A stretch of 51,526 nt of DNA from Nitrospira sp. SB0662_bin_26 (GTDB lineage: Bacteria; Nitrospirota; Nitrospiria; Nitrospirales; UBA8639): positions 1 to 51,526 of the forward strand of contig VXOF01000107.1 in NCBI GenBank assembly GCA_009840285.1, read 5' to 3'. The position numbers and the translations under genes were made by a program. Positions 33,346 to 41,192 of the stretch are shown here, in pieces. The stretch's first letter is position 1. Each line of letters begins with the position of its first letter. The notes beneath the pieces are model-generated. The model worked only from the letters and a program-made list of their open reading frames with translations. It did no database searches and was not told where the DNA came from.

Positions 33346-33855
33346 CTACTTTTCGCTTCTTGCCAATTTCCTCAGTTGTGCGGGTTCCAACCACCAGTGC
33401 ATCACCCCATTTCCGCACCGGGGCTTTGCGTGAAACCTGATGCAGCATGCTCCGGCTTTTTTAAACGACAACCCTGAAACGGGCTGACCCAACACCATAG
33501 CTCCGGCGGTATGACCCAATAGCGGTTCATGGCCGACGCAGAGCACGCAGTCATCCTCGGAAAACGCGGTCAGCACATTGAGGACATCTTCCGGTGAGGC
33601 GTCCGGCCGCAGTTCGGGACACAATTGGGGGCGACCGGTAAAGCCCAGCGTTTCTTGGACAATGTCGGCGGTTTGCCGGGTTCGGAGGTAGGGACTGCAG
33701 AGGAGGTGCGTGGGGCTGACGCCGAGCCGGACAAGGCCTTTCACGGCTTTTTCTGTTTTCTCGATGCCCTCATCGGTCAAGGGACGCGAGTGATCCTCCC
33801 GTTGCCAGTCCCGCCAGTCGGCGGCAATACCGTGTCTGAATAAAATACACTCCAT
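33346..33855 (-). CDS. sixA: Phosphohistidine phosphatase SixA family
   Basis: A 169-residue histidine-phosphatase-superfamily enzyme. The RHG triad is at the N-terminus (CILFRHGIA), followed by TDEGIEKTEKAVKGL, CSPYLRTRQTADIV and the catalytic VGHEPLLGH in the middle, as in SixA. SixA removes phosphate from histidine phosphotransfer domains; some relatives act on other small phosphates. It lies convergent to ppx in the phosphate island. No strong ribosome binding site is visible before ATG 33855. Confidence 0.85.
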   Translation of the reverse strand: MECILFRHGIAADWRDWQREDHSRPLTDEGIEKTEKAVKGLVRLGVSPTHLLCSPYLRTRQTADIVQETLGFTGRPQLCPELRPDASPEDVLNVLTAFSEDDCVLCVGHEPLLGHTAGAMVLGQPVSGLSFKKAGACCIRFHAKPRCGNGVMHWWLEPAQLRKLARSEK

Positions 33856-34145
33856 AGTCGGGCCTCGGGAAAAATTCTAACAGAGGCCGTTGAAGGAAAA
33901 AAGCGGAATGCGTCGGGCATCCGGAGCAGGGCCGCTGGCGGGCGAGGTGTGTATTGATAGGGTTTTCACGCAATGTAAACGGAAGATTTCCCCAAAGTTA
34001 GGAATGAGTAAACAAATACCGGAATCGCCAAATGCCACGTAGGGAACAGGGAAATTCGCCGTGACGTTATGCTAGAGTTCGCCCTTAAAAGGAGAAAATA
34101 TAGATCAAAGATCATTGGTTCTTGCTCAAGAAAGGAACGAGGAGC

Positions 34146-34808
34146 ATGAAAGCCTTGGCAGGACTCGGATTGAGCATGGTGTGGCTGCTGACCGCGTGTG
34201 CTGGCACGCCCCACGTCGTGACCCAGAAAGTCTATACGGACCCCAACCGGGAGGTCGGGCTTCAAACTGTTTCAGAGCGCAGCCGGGGGAAGGGATTTTC
34301 CCATCCGGCGTTTCTGAAGAACACCGATATTGCCAGCGTGCTGAAAGGGCTGTACGTCGAACGAGGAAGCTCGACCATCTCCCTGCCGTTGATGGGTGGG
34401 GGCGAATCTGAACGTTATCCTGTCTTCAATCAAAACGAAATCGCATTTTTTGCGCCCCTGCTGGCCCAAGGGTTCGGCTTGGCGCAGCCGAACGAGGTGG
34501 TCACCTTTTATGAGCGCGGTGAGATCTCCAAATTGCATGAAGTGCGGACTTCCGGAGGGCTGTTCATGCAGGGGGAGGTCCTGTATGTGATCCTCAGCAA
34601 TCACGCGGCCCAGACCGAGATTTGGCAGGACGTCGAAGAATACCATTCACCCGTCAGACTCCAGCCTCTCAAGCAACTCGAGCCGCAACCCGGCCGGCTG
34701 GTGTTTGATCCGCCTCAACACATGGTGCCACCTCAAAGAGAATCCTTCGGCAGCATCGCCAGGGGGAAGCCCTTGCAAGTCGGAGTACGCTTTAAGGAGT
34801 TGCGGTAA
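34146..34808 (+). CDS. Lipoprotein of unknown function
   Basis: A 220-residue protein with a clear lipobox (WLLTACAGTP, Cys about 18) and no recognised domain. The mature part has a beta-rich pattern (VERGSSTISLPLMGGG, EVVTFYERGEISKLHEVRTSGGLFMQGEVLYVILSNHA) and ends in a Pro/Gln-rich tail with VPPQRESFGSIARGKPLQVGVRFKELR. There is no cysteine other than the lipidated one. GAGGAGC gives a good site before ATG 34146; a longer frame from 34122 lacks one. The 290 bp upstream (33856-34145) hold no other gene. It resembles outer-membrane lipoproteins that I cannot name, and it may belong with the porin or phosphate genes by position only. Confidence 0.7.
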   Translation: MKALAGLGLSMVWLLTACAGTPHVVTQKVYTDPNREVGLQTVSERSRGKGFSHPAFLKNTDIASVLKGLYVERGSSTISLPLMGGGESERYPVFNQNEIAFFAPLLAQGFGLAQPNEVVTFYERGEISKLHEVRTSGGLFMQGEVLYVILSNHAAQTEIWQDVEEYHSPVRLQPLKQLEPQPGRLVFDPPQHMVPPQRESFGSIARGKPLQVGVRFKELR

Positions 34809-34910
34809 GGGTATTGAACGCCGCAGCCCGGCTGGCCTGCCGCTTTGCCATCCGTGGGCTTCTCCTCTGCCTTCCTCCATTTGGTCATTGACAAGCAAAT
34901 ACCCCGGACC

Positions 34911-34940
34911 TGTCATTCCCGCGCACGCGGGAATCCAGAG
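34911..34940. repeat. Interspersed palindromic repeat, GTCATTCCCG family
   Basis: TGTCATTCCCGCG and CGCGGGAATCCAGAG form a 9-bp stem (34915-34923 with 34926-34934). It is the best-preserved copy of the family also seen near 12.4 and 17.6 kb. Confidence 0.7.
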
Positions 34941-35055
34941 TCTTTTCCTCTTGCCGTTTATTAGGCAAACCCTCCTGAGACAAGAAAGCTCCTGATTCGT
35001 CCCCGCTGCCGCGAGCGAGGATTCCACAGAGAGAGCAGAGTCGGCAGGAGGGAGA

Positions 35056-35088
35056 AAGCTCCCTGGACCGACAGGTTCCAGGGAGCTT
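35056..35088. terminator. Strong hairpin downstream of the porin gene
   Basis: AAGCTCCCTGGA (35056-35067) pairs perfectly with TCCAGGGAGCTT (35077-35088), 12 bp with a 9-nt loop. On the minus strand it follows the porin stop by 44 nt and is trailed by a pyrimidine stretch (TCTCCCTCC), so it is a plausible transcription-termination or mRNA-protecting hairpin. With the repeat at 34911 it occupies the 323-bp gap after the lipoprotein gene. Confidence 0.6.
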
Positions 35089-35131
35089 CTCTACAGGAAG
35101 AGTCTGGACTCCTCTCAGGAAAAGAGATCGA

Positions 35132-36583
35132 TCAGAAGGACACGTCCCACTGGAGACGGACGCGTTGCTCGGCGTAGGCTTTCAGGCCGGGAGTTTCGTT
35201 TTCCAGCGTCAGGTGGGAGGCGTCGAGCGTCAGCTTGTTGCGATGACCGGCAAAGAACCAATTGAGGCCCGTGGTGAATTCCTGGCGCATATCTCCGCCT
35301 GCATCGGTGTTCGGATCGACGTGTGAATACCGGAAGGCCACTTCCAATGGCTTGGGAACGAACGGGATGAGAGAGTGCGGGAAATAGCCGGCCTGGAAAT
35401 AGCCCCCGAACAGTTTTGTTACGCGCCCCCCTGCCACCGCCTCCGTATCCTTGACTCTTTTCCAGTGCGTTTCATGTTGCCAGGCAAACCCGCGATACTT
35501 CATTGCCGACCCGACCTGCATGCCGCTGACCTGGTATCGGCCGTCTTTGACGTCAGCCGGCTTGTCAAAACCACTCAAATTTCCGCAGCCGCCTGACGAC
35601 CACCGCGTGCATTTGCCCTTGTTCGTGTACGCGCCGAACGAGATGCTGGCCGTGGGTTTCTTGTGAAATTTGACGTCGCTTTGTCGCCATTTGAGTTCCC
35701 GGCCGAATACGTTCCACTGCAGTCGTCCCATGTACATCATATTATCGTCGTCATTCTTGGCCATGCCTCGACCGCCGCCGGAAAAGATCCCGAGGTAATA
35801 GTTCGCATCGAGGAGCGTGCCGGGATTGACGCGGCCGTACAACATCATCCCGATTTGCCGGTCTATGGTAAAGACCCGGTTCATGATGGATCGTTCGACC
35901 ATGGTCTGCTTCCCCGAGGAGTCGACCCGCTCCCGGTTGTAATTGATTTTCCACTGGCCGACCCGCAACTTGGCCCATGGATATTTTTCCAACATGATGC
36001 GCCAATCGATCATTCTGGCGGAAGCGGCTTCCGAGTCATCGTCGAAGTCACGGCCGGGCTGCCAATCCACCTCAAGATAGTATTTGAGCCAGGGCCGGTA
36101 TCCGTGACCTCCGACCTTCAGCCGTATCCGGCGAAGCTCGAACGTACTTTCTTCGTTGTCTTCAAACGCGCTTTTATTGCGTGGGTCCGACCGTTCGGGA
36201 AAGCTATACCGGGCTTGAGTCCGCCATTGGATCTTGGTTTTGAACAATCCATCCGTGGTTGCCAACGTGAACCCCTTTTTCCCGTAGCCCACTTGCACCC
36301 CGGATTTCTTCTTGGAAGACTCCGACGCTTTGACAACTGCCTGCTTCTCTTTTTTGACACCGACTTCGATTTCTGGCTTTTTCCTGGTTTGCGCAGCGGC
36401 TTTTGCGGCTTCCCGCTTCTTTTCTTCGGCTTTGATCTGAATCAACTCTTCCTTGGTCAGGATGCCTTTTTCCAGCAAAATTTCCAGGAGCAAGTCCCCA
36501 TCCATTGCCGACGCTGGGAACGTCATCGGGGCCAGCATGATCAAGAGTGCCATAATTCCAACAATCCATCGCTGACTGCACAT
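35132..36583 (-). CDS. OprO/OprP-type phosphate-selective porin
   Basis: A 483-residue outer-membrane protein. After a signal peptide (about 1-26, ending PASA) comes a helical coiled-coil segment with the LLEKGILTKEELIQIK pattern common in this family. The beta-barrel has alternating strands (KIQWRTQARYSF, ESTFELRRIRLKVGGHGYRPWLKYYLEVDWQ, RVGQWKINYNRERVDSSG) and ends in a terminal aromatic residue (VRLQWDVSF), the barrel-assembly signal. OprO/P porins pass phosphate or polyphosphate. It has a Pho-box-like pair about 95 bp upstream, in keeping with that role. ATG 36583 is chosen because AAGGGAGA lies upstream and the signal peptide begins there. Confidence 0.85.
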   Translation of the reverse strand: MCSQRWIVGIMALLIMLAPMTFPASAMDGDLLLEILLEKGILTKEELIQIKAEEKKREAAKAAAQTRKKPEIEVGVKKEKQAVVKASESSKKKSGVQVGYGKKGFTLATTDGLFKTKIQWRTQARYSFPERSDPRNKSAFEDNEESTFELRRIRLKVGGHGYRPWLKYYLEVDWQPGRDFDDDSEAASARMIDWRIMLEKYPWAKLRVGQWKINYNRERVDSSGKQTMVERSIMNRVFTIDRQIGMMLYGRVNPGTLLDANYYLGIFSGGGRGMAKNDDDNMMYMGRLQWNVFGRELKWRQSDVKFHKKPTASISFGAYTNKGKCTRWSSGGCGNLSGFDKPADVKDGRYQVSGMQVGSAMKYRGFAWQHETHWKRVKDTEAVAGGRVTKLFGGYFQAGYFPHSLIPFVPKPLEVAFRYSHVDPNTDAGGDMRQEFTTGLNWFFAGHRNKLTLDASHLTLENETPGLKAYAEQRVRLQWDVSF

Positions 36584-36660
36584 GAGAAAATCTCCCTTCG
36601 AATGAATGGTCAATGGCATGGAACTATCGACTTGCGCCTGATGCCACCACGTCAATGAAG

Positions 36661-36694
36661 GGTGTAAAGAAGTTTCGTTACGGTGGCGTTACAG
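36661..36694 (-). promoter_or_regulatory. Pho-box-like pair upstream of the porin gene
   Basis: On the minus strand CTGTAAC (36694-36688), 4 nt, CCGTAAC (36683-36677): two copies of the heptamer seen at pstS with the same 4-bp spacer. At 10 nt downstream the -10 region reads TACACC (36666-36661), a weak match. This is the only recognisable signal in the 282-bp gap between porin and DUF3422 genes. Confidence 0.6.
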
Positions 36695-36865
36695 AGGTAT
36701 CAACGAGCCGTAAATTATTGAAACGACGCGGAATTCACCGGAGGATACAAAGGGAGAGGGGCTGGGAGTCGAGGCTGTGTGGTCGTAGTTCTGCTTTCAG
36801 GCTGACAGAGGCCTGATCATGGAGAGAAGGCTCTCCCAAGTTTGGTTTTTTGAATGGATCGATCG

Positions 36866-38266
36866 TTACCGGTTTGACGGGTCGGACAAGGTTGCGTCGG
36901 ACGTGGAATCCTCGAATCGGCGTTGGTAGATGAATCTTCGGCCGAGCAGGATGAGTCCGAACGCGATCCCCAGGGAAATGGGAACGAACAGGCCTGAGAA
37001 CAGGTCGGCGTTCTCAATCCAGCCCAGGGTTTTCATGGCCTTGAACACGTAACTGCCGAGGCCGCTCAGGTAATACGAGATCACGATCACCGAGAGGCCT
37101 TCGACCGTATGTTGCAGAATGGCTTGGCGGCGAGTCGTCTTGTCCATGCTTCGCAGGAGCTTCAAGATCTGGTTTTCCAGCGCCAGGTTTTGGTCCTGCA
37201 GTTGAAGTTCGACCTTTGTGCGGATCATGGCAATGGAGCCTTGGAAATCATTCACCAGCGCATTGATCCGCCTGACGAATTGCTGGTATCCATCCGCGAC
37301 CCCGATGGTTTTCCCGTCCACATAGTCCGAGATTCGCCGGCAGCCCGCGAGGGTTTGTTCATGCAGTAACGCCAAGTTGGCTCGAATGATGCGATCGTAC
37401 GGCACGGACGCGGACAGCTTGTACCGCATGGATTCAGCCATGCGACTGACGTTCATGAAATCCTGCGTCATCACGGTCAGCCAGCGCTGGAGTTTTTGCG
37501 GCGTCGCGTTCTCGATCTCCGTGGCGATGACCCCGCGTTGATACAGATGACGTTGTTCGTACTGGTGGACCTGATCGACGGATTGGGCGAAGGCCTGAAA
37601 CGGAAACAGGATCAGGTGCGTATAGTTTTCAATGGCCACGAGGGTATCGATCGTGCGCGCCACGTGTGTGAGCAATACGTCAAAAGACGGTGAGACAATG
37701 AGATAGCGTTCGCGTTTATATTCATCCGGAGTAAACGTGGTCATCACGGAAATGTCCTGCCCAAAGATCCGGCTGCCATAGAGTTGGGGACCGGGCATCA
37801 TGTTCTTGACTTCTTCGACGCCCAGGCTCACGTGCGGGAGCACCAGAATATCCAAGGCATTGACCAGAATGCCCAATGGCGAAAACGGCATCAGGTAGTC
37901 GGGAAACGTGAGCGGCCCGAACTCGAGCGGTTTCCATTTGTCGTCGGGTATGTGCCAGACCTGGTAACTGTAGTATTCGGTGTGCGCTTCCCACGTGACC
38001 AGCAGGCGGTCCCCGTTGGAGGCCACTTTGGCGCCGTGGCCGAACTTTTCATGAATAACCGTATGTTCATCGGGTATGTCCAGGCACTGGAGGAGCTGTT
38101 GAAACTCGTGCCTGCTTTGGGGGCGGTCCAGCGGCGGGTTCGCCATGTGATGGGCGACGTGGTGAATGTGCGCCGGCACGTCGAACCATTCTTCCAGATA
38201 TTTTTTGGAAGGCTCGTGCAGGTGCCGGAGGAATCCCCGGTTGGAAGCGGGTAGGTTTTGGCTCAT
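36866..38266 (-). CDS. DUF3422 family membrane-anchored protein
   Basis: A 466-residue protein of the DUF3422 family. The large N-terminal cytoplasmic part has HANPP-type opening (MANPPLDRPQSRHEFQQLL), WEAHTEYYSYQVW and ARTIDTLVAIENYTHLILFP. A predicted helical/coiled-coil region (residues about 300-400) follows, and then two C-terminal membrane helices (GLSVIVISYYLSGLGSYVF at about 395-415 and LFVPISLGIAFGLILLGRRFI at about 430-450). The topology puts the bulk in the cytoplasm with a tail anchor. No reaction is known. The start at 38266 follows a GAGGGAACACC site. It is read divergently from purC. Confidence 0.85.
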   Translation of the reverse strand: MSQNLPASNRGFLRHLHEPSKKYLEEWFDVPAHIHHVAHHMANPPLDRPQSRHEFQQLLQCLDIPDEHTVIHEKFGHGAKVASNGDRLLVTWEAHTEYYSYQVWHIPDDKWKPLEFGPLTFPDYLMPFSPLGILVNALDILVLPHVSLGVEEVKNMMPGPQLYGSRIFGQDISVMTTFTPDEYKRERYLIVSPSFDVLLTHVARTIDTLVAIENYTHLILFPFQAFAQSVDQVHQYEQRHLYQRGVIATEIENATPQKLQRWLTVMTQDFMNVSRMAESMRYKLSASVPYDRIIRANLALLHEQTLAGCRRISDYVDGKTIGVADGYQQFVRRINALVNDFQGSIAMIRTKVELQLQDQNLALENQILKLLRSMDKTTRRQAILQHTVEGLSVIVISYYLSGLGSYVFKAMKTLGWIENADLFSGLFVPISLGIAFGLILLGRRFIYQRRFEDSTSDATLSDPSNR

Positions 38267-38329
38267 GGTGTTCCCTCGGTAAGGCCGTTCTGTCTCCTAC
38301 CTTGTTCTACCTAATCCCTTCAAAGAGTA

Positions 38330-38445
38330 CAAGGGGAACACGGATTCTGCTCTTGAACCCCCCTCTTCGCCTATGGGGAGAGGGGGCCTCCCATTCTTTC
38401 CCCTCCTTTGTAAGGAGGGGCGAAGGGGAGGTAGAGGAAGGGGCA
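38330..38445. repeat. Intergenic palindromic repeat cluster before purC
   Basis: Two hairpins stand side by side: CCCCCTCTTCGCC...GGGGAGAGGGGG (about 38360-38387) and CCCCTCCTTTGTAAGGAGGGG (38400-38420), then GGGGAGGTAGAGGAAG. The last part is the inverse of the segment at 31441-31500. No gene is present in the 285 bp between the DUF3422 gene and purC. Confidence 0.6.
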
Positions 38446-38551
38446 CGTACGAGAGAATTGGGCAGGTCAAGAACGTTGACGCATGGGATCGGTCTGATTA
38501 GAGTGCAATTTTTGCCACTTGTGACAACCTTAACAAGAAAGAGCGCCTATC

Positions 38552-39460
38552 ATGAGTGACGTGTGGACATCTCCGGCGGTGTTTGAAACAAACCTTGGTC
38601 TTGGCGGGAAACGGCAAGGAAAGGTGCGGGATATGTACGACCTCGGTGACAGCTTGCTGTTGATCGCGAGCGACCGGATTTCGGCCTTTGACGTGGTCTT
38701 GCCGGAAGGGATTCCGGGAAAAGGCTACGTGCTCACGCAACTGTCGAAGTTCTGGTTCGATCGTCTGTGGCAGGACGGCGGCTTGGTGCCTCATCACCTG
38801 CAGACCATGAACCCCGAGGAATTCCCCGAGTCGTGCCGGCCTCACGTGGACATCCTGGCGGGCCGCAGCATGATCGTGGAGAAAGCCGAGCCGCTGCCGG
38901 TGGAATGTATCGTGCGCGGGTACCTGTCCGGGTCGGCATGGAAGGAATACAAGAAGCAGGGCACCGTGTGCTCACAGCCGCTTCCCGCAGGCTTGCGGGA
39001 ATCCGACAAATTTCCGGAGCCGTTGTTCACCCCGTCGACAAAGGCGACCGAAGGGCATGACGAAAACATTTCCTACGACACCATGAAAGACCTGATCGGC
39101 GAGGATCTGGCGGAACAGGTCAAGTCGGTCAGTATCACGCTGTACCAGCGTGCGGCTGCCCTGGCCGAGGAGCGCGACATTATCATTGCGGATACGAAAT
39201 TTGAATTCGGCCTGCACCGGGACACGAAGCAGTTGCTGGTGATCGATGAATTACTTACCCCGGACTCGTCACGGTTTTGGCCCAAGCAGCAGTATGCAGC
39301 CGGGAAGTCGCAACCCAGTTTCGACAAACAGTTCGTCCGGGATTATCTGGACTCCGTAGGATGGGACCATACTCCGCCCCCGCCCCATTTGCCCGATGAG
39401 GTGGTTGCGCAGACGAGTGCGAAATACCGTGAGGCCCTGGAACGGTTCATAGAAGCCTGA
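38552..39460 (+). CDS. purC: SAICAR synthetase
   Basis: A 302-residue enzyme of the longer, Ade1-like type. Landmarks are GKVRDMYDLGDSLLLIASDRISAFDVVLPEGIPGKG, the signature VECIVRGYLSGSAWKEY, STKATEGHDENIS and the acidic ADTKFEFGLH with VIDELLTPDSSRFW. It joins CAIR and aspartate with ATP in purine synthesis. The ATG at 38552 has AAGAAAGAGCGCC upstream. No other purine gene is in the window, so it is a single housekeeping unit. It overlaps nothing and is convergent with the YheT-like gene (4 bp between stops). Confidence 0.95.
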   Translation: MSDVWTSPAVFETNLGLGGKRQGKVRDMYDLGDSLLLIASDRISAFDVVLPEGIPGKGYVLTQLSKFWFDRLWQDGGLVPHHLQTMNPEEFPESCRPHVDILAGRSMIVEKAEPLPVECIVRGYLSGSAWKEYKKQGTVCSQPLPAGLRESDKFPEPLFTPSTKATEGHDENISYDTMKDLIGEDLAEQVKSVSITLYQRAAALAEERDIIIADTKFEFGLHRDTKQLLVIDELLTPDSSRFWPKQQYAAGKSQPSFDKQFVRDYLDSVGWDHTPPPPHLPDEVVAQTSAKYREALERFIEA

Positions 39461-39464
39461 TCGG

Positions 39465-40451
39465 TCAGTCCTGTTGAATGAACTCAATGATTCGATTTTC
39501 AGCCCACCGCTCATCTTCGTTCGTATGTGCTCGTTGGAGAAAGCCACAGTGCCCGCCCTCGGCGGTGGTGATGACCTGAATGCAGGGATTGCGACGGATG
39601 CGTGGGAAATCGAACGAGGTAAAAGGAATAAAGGGATCATCCTCAGCCGTAATGAGTAGGGTTGGGACGCGAATGGATTCGAGTACGTGCCGGGCTCCCG
39701 AGCGTTCATAGTAGTCGGCCGCATTCCGGTAGCCCCCATCGGGCGCGGTGTACACATCATCGAATTGAGTCACGGTCCGGACGCTATTTAAAAGGGAGAC
39801 GTCCCATTCCCCCGGAAAACATTTTGCTTTACGTTCGACTCGCGCCTTGAGTTTGCGCAGAAAGTATTGATGATAGATATAGTTCCGCCGTTGCTCTAGA
39901 GCCGCCACGCAAGGCGCGGGATGCACGTTTGGACAGACGGCGGCTACGCCTCGCAGACCGGGACAGGTCTCCCCGGTCTCACCGGCCATTTTCAACACCA
40001 AATTCCCACCCATCGAATACCCAGCGACCCAGATAGCCTGGATGCCGTCCTTTCCGACAAGCTCGTCCACCACGGCCCGAATGTCCCGGCTCAACCCCGC
40101 GTTGTAGAGCGTGGGGGTGAGGTGTTCGGTCCCGGCACAATTGCGCTGATTCAAGCGGACGACGTTGAACCCGGCATACCATGCCTTGTGGGCAATGCCT
40201 CGCATATAAGGCGAATCATGGCACCCTTCCAACCCATGAACCAGGATGAGACCGGGGGCCTGACGGTCCGGTTGCCAACTGCACACACCCTTGATCTGCG
40301 ATTGAGGATCAACTCGGAACAGGCGTTCCTCGCCAGGCGCATCGGCAAGCAGATGGGGCCGGCGTCGAAACCGGGACACCAAGGTCTGGAGGTGAGGATT
40401 CGTCAGCCAGGGCTGAGGTGTGAACGGTAGAGAAACAGGATTGGTCAGCAT
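39465..40451 (-). CDS. YheT-like alpha/beta hydrolase
   Basis: A 328-residue hydrolase of the YheT/ABHD1-3 family. The oxyanion region is LILVHGLEGCHDSPYMRGIAHKAW, the nucleophile elbow GYSMGGNLVLKMAGE (Ser about 147), the acid in LLITAEDDPFIP and the catalytic His in EGGHCGFLQR. The N-terminus (TPQPWLTNPHLQTL) is the typical YheT opening. Natural substrates are unknown; lipid esters are usual for the human relatives. ATG 40451 is chosen because the family motif begins about 8 residues later; more upstream starts add only unconserved residues. Confidence 0.9.
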   Translation of the reverse strand: MLTNPVSLPFTPQPWLTNPHLQTLVSRFRRRPHLLADAPGEERLFRVDPQSQIKGVCSWQPDRQAPGLILVHGLEGCHDSPYMRGIAHKAWYAGFNVVRLNQRNCAGTEHLTPTLYNAGLSRDIRAVVDELVGKDGIQAIWVAGYSMGGNLVLKMAGETGETCPGLRGVAAVCPNVHPAPCVAALEQRRNYIYHQYFLRKLKARVERKAKCFPGEWDVSLLNSVRTVTQFDDVYTAPDGGYRNAADYYERSGARHVLESIRVPTLLITAEDDPFIPFTSFDFPRIRRNPCIQVITTAEGGHCGFLQRAHTNEDERWAENRIIEFIQQD

Positions 40452-40587
40452 GGATAATGGTCTTCCCGGCATCAGCCTACCAAAAACGCGCGTCACAATG
40501 CTGCCCCGGTTGGTGGGGACCCTCAGCATGTGCTAGAACTACGCGGTTAAACGCCATCAGATCGACTCCTGCCGAAAGAGAAGGCCC

Positions 40588-41115
40588 GTGGCTGCGAAGA
40601 AGAAATCGGTTCAGTTGAATAAAGAAACGATCATCATCTTTCTGCTCATGTGCGTGGTATTCTTCTGGACGCTTCAACGCATCGGATTGGATGATCAGCC
40701 ACAGGAGGAAACGATTGAGCAGGAAAAGGTTGGACAACCCAAAGAAGAGACCGTAAAGGTGGTAGAGAAGGCCCTGGTGCCCCTGGCCACGGGGAAAGAG
40801 CCCATCGACAAGATTTTCGTCCAGTCCGGATGTACGGCCTGTCACATGATTCCGGGCATTCGCGTTGCCAAGGGACGGGAAGGCCCGAAATTGGAACTAG
40901 GCACGACCGCCCGCCGGCGCCTGGCCGATCCGAATTATCGCGGGCAGGCCAAAACCGATTGGGAATACGTGCAGGAATCCATTCTCTATCCGGGCGCCTA
41001 TATTGTCGAAGGGTATCCCGACCAAGTCATGCCGCGGTGGTATGGACAAAAACTCACCGCCGGCGCCTTGGACAAGATCATTACCTATCTCCTGAAGATC
41101 GAGGAAGTGTCGTAA
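40588..41115 (+). CDS. Membrane-anchored monohaem c-type cytochrome
   Basis: A 175-residue protein. A basic N-terminus (MAAKKKSVQLNK) precedes one membrane helix (about 14-31, IIIFLLMCVVFFWTL). A Glu/Lys-rich flexible linker of about 40 residues follows, then a small cytochrome domain with the haem motif CTACH (about 82-86) and the distal Met ligand region around QVMPRWYGQKLTAGALDKIITYL. It should face the periplasm and shuttle single electrons. The start is GTG 40588 with GAGAAGG upstream. It stands alone between unrelated genes; partner complexes are not in the window. In a nitrite oxidiser it could act downstream of nitrite oxidoreductase, which is inference only. Confidence 0.88.
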   Translation: MAAKKKSVQLNKETIIIFLLMCVVFFWTLQRIGLDDQPQEETIEQEKVGQPKEETVKVVEKALVPLATGKEPIDKIFVQSGCTACHMIPGIRVAKGREGPKLELGTTARRRLADPNYRGQAKTDWEYVQESILYPGAYIVEGYPDQVMPRWYGQKLTAGALDKIITYLLKIEEVS

Positions 41116-41119
41116 TTCA

Positions 41120-41182
41120 ACACCCTCTCCAAGGCGGGAGAGAGCCTGCCTTGAGCTTTTCGAAGGGGCTGGGGTGAGGGGG
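41120..41182. repeat. Composite repeat between cytochrome and ggt genes
   Basis: ACCCTCTCC...GGGAGAG is followed by GCCTGCCTTGAGCTTTTCGAAGG and GGGGCTGGGGTGAGGGGGA. It combines two repeat families found separately at 19806 and at 10384/31541, as if one element had inserted into another. Confidence 0.6.
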
Positions 41183-41192
41183 AACAGAACCC

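Noticed and set aside
34976-34982. Extra TGAGACA half-site between lipoprotein and porin genes
   Set aside because: A single 7-mer without a partner or sigma-54 box; expected by chance in 51 kb.
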